From Armatimonadota bacterium (lineage in GTDB: Bacteria > Armatimonadota > UBA5829 > DSUL01), in contig AP024674.1 in the NCBI GenBank assembly GCA_025998755.1, forward strand, positions 434,001 to 498,000: 64,000 nt of DNA, written 5' to 3'. Below, in pieces: positions 58,318-64,000 of this stretch (positions are counted from its first letter, which is position 1; every line of letters begins with the position of its first letter). The notes under the pieces were generated by a model that worked only from the letters and a program-made list of their open reading frames with translations, searched no databases and was not told the origin of the DNA. Made by a program: the position numbers and the translations under genes.

Positions 58318-58902
58318 CTATCCCTTCTGCGCCTTGACAACCTCATATGCTTTGCGGATGGCCTCCAGGTTCCCCTGGATGACCTCGGGCTTATTCCGGA
58401 ACTTCTTCTGAAGCTTTTTCTCCGTGTCCTCGATCATGTGATTGAAGTCCACGATCTCCGTTGCGCCGACCAGGGCGCCGAGCATCGGCGTGTTGGGGAT
58501 GTTGCGTCCGATGGTCTCCATTGCGATGGCGGAGGCGTCCAGAACGTAGAGCTTTTGCCCGTTCAGCTTCAGCTTTTCGCGCATCTTTTCGGCCGGCTCG
58601 CCGGTATTCACCAGGACCACACCGTTCTCGTCCAATCCCTTCGTCACGTCCACGGATCCGATCAGCGTGGGATCCAGGATGACCACAACGTTGGGCTTCT
58701 CAACGGCTGAGTGGATGGTGATCGGCTCGTCGCTGATGCGGTTGTAGGAAGCGACCGGGGCGCCCATCCGCTCCGGACCATACTCCGGAAAGGCTTGCAT
58801 ATACATTCCCGCGCCAAGACACGCGTCACCGAACAGAAGCGCTGCGGTTTTGGCTCCCTGCCCCCCGCGTCCGTGCCAGCGGATCTCAATCAGTCTGCCC
58901 AT
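58318..58902 (-). CDS. porG: 2-oxoacid (pyruvate):ferredoxin oxidoreductase gamma subunit
   Basis: Small subunit, 194 residues, first gene of the operon. Motif RWHGRGGQGAKTAALLFGDA, FPEYGPERMGAPVASYNRIS, and the NIPNTPMLGALVGA end are characteristic of PorG/KorC. The TTT-rich stretch with AAGGAG 12 bases before the ATG is the RBS. A good promoter lies 230-260 bases upstream. In several anaerobes gamma-delta-alpha-beta is the order; delta is missing here. Confidence 0.93.
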   Translation of the reverse strand: MGRLIEIRWHGRGGQGAKTAALLFGDACLGAGMYMQAFPEYGPERMGAPVASYNRISDEPITIHSAVEKPNVVVILDPTLIGSVDVTKGLDENGVVLVNTGEPAEKMREKLKLNGQKLYVLDASAIAMETIGRNIPNTPMLGALVGATEIVDFNHMIEDTEKKLQKKFRNKPEVIQGNLEAIRKAYEVVKAQKG

Positions 58903-59137
58903 AGCAAAGAAAGACTCCTTAGTGATTGTGACTTTGCAGACGCCCGCCCCCGACGTTCCGATGCCCGCGCGGCTGCCTGCACATGTCCGCGCAAAGTCGG
59001 TCGCAAGAACCTTTCAAGACGCCGGGAAGCAGGTGTGATGCCGCTCCCGAAGCGTCCCGCCGGATCCGGCGTGAGAGGCCGGAGCGTCGCCCCTTCGCAG
59101 GAAGCCCGGCGGGGCACAGCGCCGCGGGCCGCGGCGG
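58903..59137 (-). other. Long leader of the por operon (about 230 bases)
   Basis: Non-coding stretch between the promoter and the porG start, transcribed on the minus strand. It is GC-rich with several stems, including an inner pair CGCCGC/GCGGCG near 59118-59135. A small ORF here has no family resemblance. I recognise no known riboswitch class, though the length would allow one; the 116 bases beyond the promoter (59167-59282) show nothing. Confidence 0.45.
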
Positions 59138-59166
59138 ATTATAGCACAATGCGTGGCCTTTCACAA
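59138..59166 (-). promoter_or_regulatory. Sigma70-type promoter of the por operon
   Basis: Read on the minus strand: TTGTGA (59166-59161), 17-base spacer, TATAAT (59143-59138). The -10 is perfect, and the -35 matches four of six. The predicted start is near 59131. Confidence 0.72.
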
Positions 59167-59282
59167 TCAGCCGCTTTCCGGCGAATACTTCGCAAATGCG
59201 GAGCATTCCCGAAATCATGATATCGGCATCGCCGCTTCGGCGGCAACCGTACTTTGGGACCATTCCAGGCAGCAAAGGCCGC

Positions 59283-60860
59283 TCAGCCGCCGGAGCGCAT
59301 CTGCCGGTCCAGCCCAAGCGCGGCGTCCATCTCGTCTTCTGCGGCCTTCCGGAAACGCTCCGAATCTGCCCTGCGGGAGTCCTCTCCGGTAACCAGCCAG
59401 TCCTGCAGTGATGTCGCCGCCTGCGAGAGAAGACTTGCCCCCAGTCTCCTGTGGATGTGCGCTTTAACCGACTGTGCCGGTGGGCTGATCTCAGTGAGGA
59501 ATTCGGCCAGCTCTTCCAGCTGGGTCACCAGCGAGCGCACCTTCTGATAATAGTCCTCGCGCGTCATCCGCTGAGCCTGATAGTCACGGCTGGCCGAATC
59601 CATCGCATCACGTTGGCGGTAGAAGGCAACGTCGAAGCTCTGGATGAGCGATCGGTACAGCGACTCCTCCAGCGGCGCTTCCGTCTCCTGATCTTTCAGG
59701 CGGCGAACGGTGTCCAGGCTGATCATCGCGTTCTGGAACTGTCCGCGCGACGCAAATAGCCGGGCCAGCCGTTCGTGCGGGGCGGGGGCGTCCGGAGCAT
59801 CGCGCGCTGCCTGCGCGTATTCCAGGGCCGCGTCATCCGGCTTGCCCAGATTCCAGAGGAGGTCTCCATAGGCCAGCCGGGCCTCCGTGTTCCGCGGGTC
59901 TTCCTTCAACAGAGCTTCATAGACCTGTCTGGCCTGTTCCTGCAGACCCGCAGACTCGAGTTGGCGCGCCAGCTCCAAGCGGGATGCGCGATCCTCCGCC
60001 GATACCAACAGCGCTCCGCGCAGTTCTGCGGCCGCCTCGTCCGTCATCCCCTTCCGGGTGTAATAGCCAGCGAGCTTCAACCGCAGGGAGAGGTCTGAAG
60101 GAGCCAGGTTCACCGCTTGCCGCATAGCCTGAATAGCGCCGGCTAAGTCTCCTGCGGCGGCCAGCGATTCGGCCTGGCGCGCCAGCGTGGCAGATTCCTG
60201 ACGGTCCGGCTGGGGCATGGCGGGCACAGGCGCAGAAGCCGCGCTTTCCTCTGGGGAGAGTGGTGTGCTGGGTGTCTCGTTCTCGTTGGTTGGCTGTTCT
60301 GCGGAAGGTCTTTCCCGGATGTTGAGCGCTACGCGAGGCGGGGCGGCGGGGGGCAAGGTTCCCAGCACCTCCGTCATAAACTTGGAGACCACTGTTCCGG
60401 CCACGGACAAAACCAGCGATTCCCGTCCCGCCCCTCCGGGCTCGGCAGGTTTTGCCTCTGCGGAGAAAGGAAATCGCCTGCCGGTGGACACCTGCACAGC
60501 CTCCGCACGCAGGGCCACGGCGTCTTCCCGCGTCAGGATGTCACTCTCCAGGTAGAAATCCGCCTCCAGCGCCGCGCTGATCCGCCGCCTGGCTTCCGGA
60601 TCCTCCGACTCAAGCGCGGAGCGTGTGATCAGACCTTCCGCCACCGCGCGTCTCAGACTGGGCAGATCCGGCCGAAATTCGGTCACCACCACCGTGTTTC
60701 CCTGTTTGAGGCTGGCCTTCAGTGCCTGCGTGGCCGCGGGGGCCAGCTTGGCGTCTCCCCGGACCGGAAATACCAGCACGTGCGGCTGAGGGGCGGTCTG
60801 TGCGCCTCCGCCGGCCGCTAACAGTGTGGCGCAGGATGCCAGCAGCGCTGCTATCCTCAT
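59283..60860 (-). CDS. Exported TPR-repeat protein
   Basis: Envelope protein of 525 residues. Signal MRIAALLASCATLLAAGGGA to QTA. The first 190 residues have the pattern of a peptidoglycan/curli-assembly-like or DUF-type alpha/beta domain (VLVFPVRGDAKLAPAATQAL). TPR-like helices follow at about 230-400 (LARQAESLAAAGDLAGAIQA, ARQLESAGLQEQARQVYEAL, LAYGDLLWNLGKPDDAALEY). A charged helical C-terminus closes it. ATG 60860 lies 1 base after the stop of the preceding gene; the longer open frame is discarded as it reads through that gene's coding end. Function unknown; likely scaffold for an envelope complex. Confidence 0.78.
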   Translation of the reverse strand: MRIAALLASCATLLAAGGGAQTAPQPHVLVFPVRGDAKLAPAATQALKASLKQGNTVVVTEFRPDLPSLRRAVAEGLITRSALESEDPEARRRISAALEADFYLESDILTREDAVALRAEAVQVSTGRRFPFSAEAKPAEPGGAGRESLVLSVAGTVVSKFMTEVLGTLPPAAPPRVALNIRERPSAEQPTNENETPSTPLSPEESAASAPVPAMPQPDRQESATLARQAESLAAAGDLAGAIQAMRQAVNLAPSDLSLRLKLAGYYTRKGMTDEAAAELRGALLVSAEDRASRLELARQLESAGLQEQARQVYEALLKEDPRNTEARLAYGDLLWNLGKPDDAALEYAQAARDAPDAPAPHERLARLFASRGQFQNAMISLDTVRRLKDQETEAPLEESLYRSLIQSFDVAFYRQRDAMDSASRDYQAQRMTREDYYQKVRSLVTQLEELAEFLTEISPPAQSVKAHIHRRLGASLLSQAATSLQDWLVTGEDSRRADSERFRKAAEDEMDAALGLDRQMRSGG

Positions 60861-60861
60861 C

Positions 60862-62022
60862 CTATCGCGCCTCCAGTAACTGGATCTCGTCCAGGCAGGT
60901 GCGGATCCCCTGTTGCGCCTCGAACCCTCCTCCTCCAGCGGCGGCTTCCCGGCGGTACGCTTCGATCGCCTGCCGGAAGGTGGCGATCGCCTGTTCACGC
61001 TGCCCGGCAGCCTTCAACTCCATGGCGCGTAGCTGCAGCTCCCGTCCGGACATCGCAGGCCGCGAGGCGTTCGGCGGCTGGGGGGGAGACGGGTTCCCTG
61101 CCGGAGGCGACGGCGGCTCCCGCGTGATGACGATTCTCGGCTCGGGCCCGGGCGGCGCCGACGGTGGGGGAGGCGCGGGCGGCGGCAGATTCGTGCTCGC
61201 GGCGTTGCTGTTCCCCGTGGCAGGCGTTGCCGGTTGCGACGGCTGTGGCGGTTGAGGCGCGGGGCGCGGGGCGGATGCCGCGGGGCGCTCCGTCTCCTCC
61301 TGAGGCGCCCCAGATCGGCTCTCGTTCCGTTGCGTCTGGGGGGCGCCTTGCCGCGTGATTCCGGCGCCGTCGAACAATCCGCCTGAAGCCGGCGTCACCG
61401 GCGAGGCGGGTGTTTCACCGAACAGCGAAGGACTCCCCTGCGACGGAGCCGCTGCCGTGGGCTCGGGAGCTGGCGGCGGGATGACTGTCTCTCTCTGACG
61501 CCCGCGTCCGGGAAGCCAGACGGCCAGAAGAACCAGAACAACGAGAACTCCGATGCCGCCGGCCACGGGTGGCCTCTTGAGCACATCCAGGAAGCTCGTG
61601 CCAGTGGCTGGCGGGAGTGGCACGGCCACGACCGGCCCTTGCCCGGCCCGCCGGCGCAGGTCGGCCAGCCGGTTGCGGTCGGCTACACTGTCCGGATTCA
61701 TCTCCACCACCCGCTCCATCTGACGGATGGCGGCGTCGAGATCGCCCTTGCGCTCGTAGATGGCAGCCAGCAGAGACCGCCCGGTCACAGATTCCGGGCT
61801 CAGGCGCAGAGCCGCAAGACACACTTCTCTGGCCTCGTCCACCCGGCCGGCGTCCAGCAGTTCGAATGCCCGGGCCAGCAGGCCGCTTACCTGCTCCGGC
61901 GCCGCAGCAGCCTCCGCTTCGCCGGCTGCAGGCTTTTCCCCGTCCGGATGCAACCGGTGGCCGCAGGCTCGGCAGAACCTGCTCTCATCCGTGTTTTGTG
62001 CGCCGCACTGGGTGCAATACAT
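60862..62022 (-). CDS. Zinc-ribbon, TPR and Pro-rich membrane protein
   Basis: A 386-residue protein in four parts. Zinc ribbon with CTQCGAQNTDESRFCRACG at 3-21; TPR-like helices at about 45-125 (FELLDAGRVDEAREVCLAAL, IYERKGDLDAAIRQMERVVE); a membrane helix at about 152-168 (GGIGVLVVLVLLAVWLPG); then a Pro/Ala/Ser/Gln-rich region of about 140 residues with a PPAPPPPSAPPGPEP stretch; and last a short helical domain (QLRAMELKAAGQREQAIATF). The zinc ribbon and TPRs are cytoplasmic, the Pro-rich part crosses the periplasm. It is coupled with the exported TPR gene. Function unknown. Confidence 0.78.
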   Translation of the reverse strand: MYCTQCGAQNTDESRFCRACGHRLHPDGEKPAAGEAEAAAAPEQVSGLLARAFELLDAGRVDEAREVCLAALRLSPESVTGRSLLAAIYERKGDLDAAIRQMERVVEMNPDSVADRNRLADLRRRAGQGPVVAVPLPPATGTSFLDVLKRPPVAGGIGVLVVLVLLAVWLPGRGRQRETVIPPPAPEPTAAAPSQGSPSLFGETPASPVTPASGGLFDGAGITRQGAPQTQRNESRSGAPQEETERPAASAPRPAPQPPQPSQPATPATGNSNAASTNLPPPAPPPPSAPPGPEPRIVITREPPSPPAGNPSPPQPPNASRPAMSGRELQLRAMELKAAGQREQAIATFRQAIEAYRREAAAGGGGFEAQQGIRTCLDEIQLLEAR

Positions 62023-62066
62023 TTAACTGTCTTCCTGCGTTGTGGCCGGACTGCGTGCAGTCCGTT

Positions 62067-63236
62067 CTAAAGGAGCGAGCCCTGTCCCGCCGGATCGCTG
62101 TAGCCCAGATGCTCTCTGGCCAGAGCGGTCGCCACCCGTCCTTGTCGCGTCCTGGCCAGGAACCCCCGCTGGAGCAGATAGGGTTCGTAGACCTCCTCGA
62201 TGGTTTCCCTGTCCTCGCTGATGCTGGCTGCCATCGTTTCCACTCCCACCGGCCCGCCGCCGAACTTCTCGATAAGCATCCTGAGCAGCCGCCGGTCGGT
62301 GGCGTCCAGTCCCGCCTCGTCCACTTCCAGCCGCTCCAGCGCTTTGCGGGCGACCTCCAGGGTGAGAACGCCGTCGCCGTCCACGTCTGCGAAGTCGCGG
62401 CTGCGGCGGAGCAGACGGTTGGCCACCCGAGGAGTTCCCCGGCTGCGCGAGGCTATCTCATCGGCCGCGTCAGGCTCGATGGGCGTCTCCAGGATCGCCG
62501 CCGACCTTCTGACTATCTGACTGAGCGAGGCCGGATCATAGTACTCCAGGTGATGCACGATGCCGAACCGCTCCCGCAGTGGCGAGGTCAGCATCCCCGC
62601 CCGCGTAGTCGCCCCGATGACCGTGAACTCTGGCAGGGGGAGCTTGATGGTCCGGGCGCTGGGCCCCTTCCCGATGACCAGGTCCAGCTGGCGATCCTCC
62701 AGAGCGGGGTAGAGGATCTCCTCCACCACCCGCGAAAGCCGGTGGATCTCATCTATGAACAGCACGCCGCCGGGCTCAAGGTTGGTCAGGATGGCAGCCA
62801 GGTCGCCCGGTCGCTCGATGGCGGGTCCGCTGGTGGAGCGGATCGGGACGTCCATCTCCCGGGCGATGATGTTCGCGAGTGTGGTCTTGCCCAGACCGGG
62901 CGGCCCGTACAGCAATACGTGATCCAGGGCCTCGCCCCTGCGCCGCGCCGCCTCCAGGAAAACCGAGAGGTTCTCTTTGACCTTCTCCTGCCCGATGAAC
63001 TCATCCAGGCGCCGCGGCCTCAGCGAGGCCTCCACGCGCGCATCTTCTTCCTGAAGCTCCGCCGAGGTTATCCGGTCGTCAAACGGGTCTATCGTCGCAG
63101 CCTCCTCATCCGCAATTCTACGCCATTTCCCGGCGGCCTGCCGCCTGGCCGTCTTCTGATCTCTTAGAGGCTGGCTGGCTCTCCCTCCTTCACCGTAGCC
63201 AGGCTGGGATTGCCGCGTTGGCGCCTCAGCCGTCAT
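62067..63236 (-). CDS. ruvB: Holliday junction branch-migration helicase RuvB
   Basis: AAA+ motor that drives Holliday junction migration with RuvA and RuvC. Walker [13 protein letters not shown], Walker [13 protein letters not shown], sensor [10 protein letters not shown], arginine finger LRERFG and the C-terminal winged-helix [20 protein letters not shown] and LGYSD are all seen. From the ATG at 63236 it is 389 residues, about 50 longer than usual, and that extension ([14 protein letters not shown] and neighbours) has codons unlike the rest. An SD GAGGAGG (63107-63101) lies eight bases before an ATA at 63092 in frame, giving a 341-residue RuvB of standard length. The real start is therefore probably 63092. 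Confidence 0.94.
   Translation of the reverse strand: MTAEAPTRQSQPGYGEGGRASQPLRDQKTARRQAAGKWRRIADEEAATIDPFDDRITSAELQEEDARVEASLRPRRLDEFIGQEKVKENLSVFLEAARRRGEALDHVLLYGPPGLGKTTLANIIAREMDVPIRSTSGPAIERPGDLAAILTNLEPGGVLFIDEIHRLSRVVEEILYPALEDRQLDLVIGKGPSARTIKLPLPEFTVIGATTRAGMLTSPLRERFGIVHHLEYYDPASLSQIVRRSAAILETPIEPDAADEIASRSRGTPRVANRLLRRSRDFADVDGDGVLTLEVARKALERLEVDEAGLDATDRRLLRMLIEKFGGGPVGVETMAASISEDRETIEEVYEPYLLQRGFLARTRQGRVATALAREHLGYSDPAGQGSLL
63090..63107 (-). promoter_or_regulatory. Shine-Dalgarno and ATA start candidate inside the ruvB open frame
   Basis: On the minus strand GAGGAGG at 63107-63101 is followed after eight bases by ATA (63092-63090) in the RuvB frame; an in-frame ACG is one codon earlier. 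From here the protein would begin with [20 protein letters not shown], the usual RuvB N-terminal length. No ATG, GTG or TTG in frame lies nearer than 63236. Confidence 0.55.
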
Positions 63237-63294
63237 ACTGTGGCTCGGGCCGGCTCTGGACAAAGCGCGGCCCCCGGGGGATTGCCGCACCATC

Positions 63295-64000
63295 ATGCCA
63301 CACACAAAACGGGAAGCCCCATCCGTTGCGGAGGAGATGCTTCCAGCCTGCGACATTCAGATTCTCAGAGATCTTGCCCGCCGCGTGGCCGAACTGGCCG
63401 CCCGCGATATTGAGCAGGAAAAGCGCGAACTCTGGTACGCCCATAACGCCCTGCAGAATGTCCGCCCTCTCATCTTCTGCGACCCGGAGAACGGCTGGCA
63501 CGAGATCATCCGGAAGGAGGATTTTCAGTGCCAGAGCTCCCTGGGCCGCCACTGGGAGTGGTGGCTGCGGCGGGATATCGTCTGGGGAGAGCTCATCCGG
63601 GACGATCGCGTCATCACCGGTGTCTTCGAGGTCGGATACGTGGCCACGGAGACAGGGTGGGGAGTGGAGGAGCTGCGCATCGGAGGTGGGGACGGAGGCG
63701 CCTATACCTGGGATCCGCCCATTAAGGATCTCTCGGATCTTTCCGGGCTGCATTATCCGGAAGTCACCGTGGACCTTCCGGCCACGGAACGGCTGCTCGA
63801 TTGCGCCCGGGAGGTGTTCTCGGACATCCTGCCCGTCCGTCTGCACCATTACTGGGTATGGAGCGTCGGCCTTACCCAGACGCTGGTGAAGCTGCGCGGG
63901 CTGGAGCAGATGATGGTGGACATGATCGAGGATCCCGAAGGGCTCCACCGGCTGATGGCGTTTCTGCGGGACGGTACGTTGTCGCGCCTGGAGTATCTGG
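63295..64000 (+). CDS. UroD-like (uroporphyrinogen decarboxylase/MtaA superfamily) protein, truncated by window end
   Basis: Open through the window end, 235 codons seen. N-terminus [20 protein letters not shown] followed by [16 protein letters not shown], a charged helix; the middle has [20 protein letters not shown], then [20 protein letters not shown], and the last part seen, [20 protein letters not shown] then [16 protein letters not shown], matches the helical pattern that precedes the active site in UroD/MtaA-like proteins. Corrinoid methyltransferase relatives share this fold. The ATG lacks a good SD. It is divergent from ruvB. Without the C-terminal half the substrate, and even heme versus methyl transfer, cannot be stated. 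Confidence 0.65.
   Translation, partial: MPHTKREAPSVAEEMLPACDIQILRDLARRVAELAARDIEQEKRELWYAHNALQNVRPLIFCDPENGWHEIIRKEDFQCQSSLGRHWEWWLRRDIVWGELIRDDRVITGVFEVGYVATETGWGVEELRIGGGDGGAYTWDPPIKDLSDLSGLHYPEVTVDLPATERLLDCAREVFSDILPVRLHHYWVWSVGLTQTLVKLRGLEQMMVDMIEDPEGLHRLMAFLRDGTLSRLEYL

Noticed and set aside
58890-59117. Small minus-strand ORF in the porG leader
   Set aside because: Arginine-rich, no SD, overlaps a structured leader; no family resemblance.
1-64000. CRISPR arrays, insertion sequences, prophage, tRNA or rRNA genes
   Set aside because: I looked for regularly spaced repeats, transposase or integrase motifs and cloverleaf signatures and found none that I could support.

Overview
The window is GC-rich bacterial chromosome with dense, mostly co-directional operons, many GTG and TTG starts and many 1-4 base start/stop overlaps. 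It most resembles a diderm member of the Terrabacteria, and Armatimonadota (former OP10) is my best guess. The reasons are an H-X9-DG type prepilin (DUF1559-like, 2210-2950), lipoproteins, a TolC/RND envelope, an Mla lipid-transport cluster whose MCE protein ends in a probable outer-membrane barrel, and many sugar-handling genes. This assignment is inference; no rRNA or tRNA gene is visible.

Layout. 12-2199: MotB, a thioredoxin, a tiny membrane protein and a lipoprotein. 2210-4569: prepilin, a zinc-ribbon/DUF2007 protein and an SDR oxidoreductase. 4573-6324: gamma-glutamyltransferase. 6332-9277 (minus): a ferrous-iron cluster of feoB, a small cysteine-rich protein and a DtxR-like regulator with a FeoA-like tail, preceded by a promoter and a 23-base palindrome. 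9391-17165: a methyltransferase, two paralogous MFS transporters around a sugar isomerase-like protein, a TrkH channel with an unknown partner, and a second Tat-type isomerase. 17414-20461: mlaE-mlaF-mlaD-like cluster. 20531-32071: rplI, dnaB, then a long purine operon (purD-E-B-S-Q-L-F-M-N) closed by a terminator.

32088-41404: one envelope-export operon comprising an AbrB-type regulator, a TolC-like channel, an ABC-2 exporter pair, a LolA-like protein, an RND adaptor, an RND pump with apparent extra membrane helices, and a PII-like protein. 41435-46109: a promoter and a 32-base perfect palindrome, then an orphan GlmL/MutL-family ATPase, an unknown 372-residue partner and an exported NAGPA-like protein. 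46208-50800: NagZ-like GH3, a small unknown gene, a Gfo/Idh/MocA dehydrogenase and a GH10 xylanase. 50963-55953: LemA, a DUF2207 membrane protein, an ECF sigma factor with zinc-finger anti-sigma factor, and two sugar-ABC permeases without a binding protein. 56029-59166 (minus): porGAB 2-oxoacid:ferredoxin oxidoreductase without a delta ferredoxin subunit. 59283-63236 (minus): exported TPR protein, zinc-ribbon/TPR membrane protein and ruvB, which probably starts at a non-canonical codon. 63295-64000: the 5' part of a UroD-like protein cut by the window end.

The most interesting signals are the barrel-fused Mla system, the cysteine-rich Feo regulator with its palindrome, the RND pump with two extra helices beside a PII-like gene, the orphan GlmL pair behind a perfect palindrome, and the ruvB start. 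I found no CRISPR array, insertion sequence or prophage.
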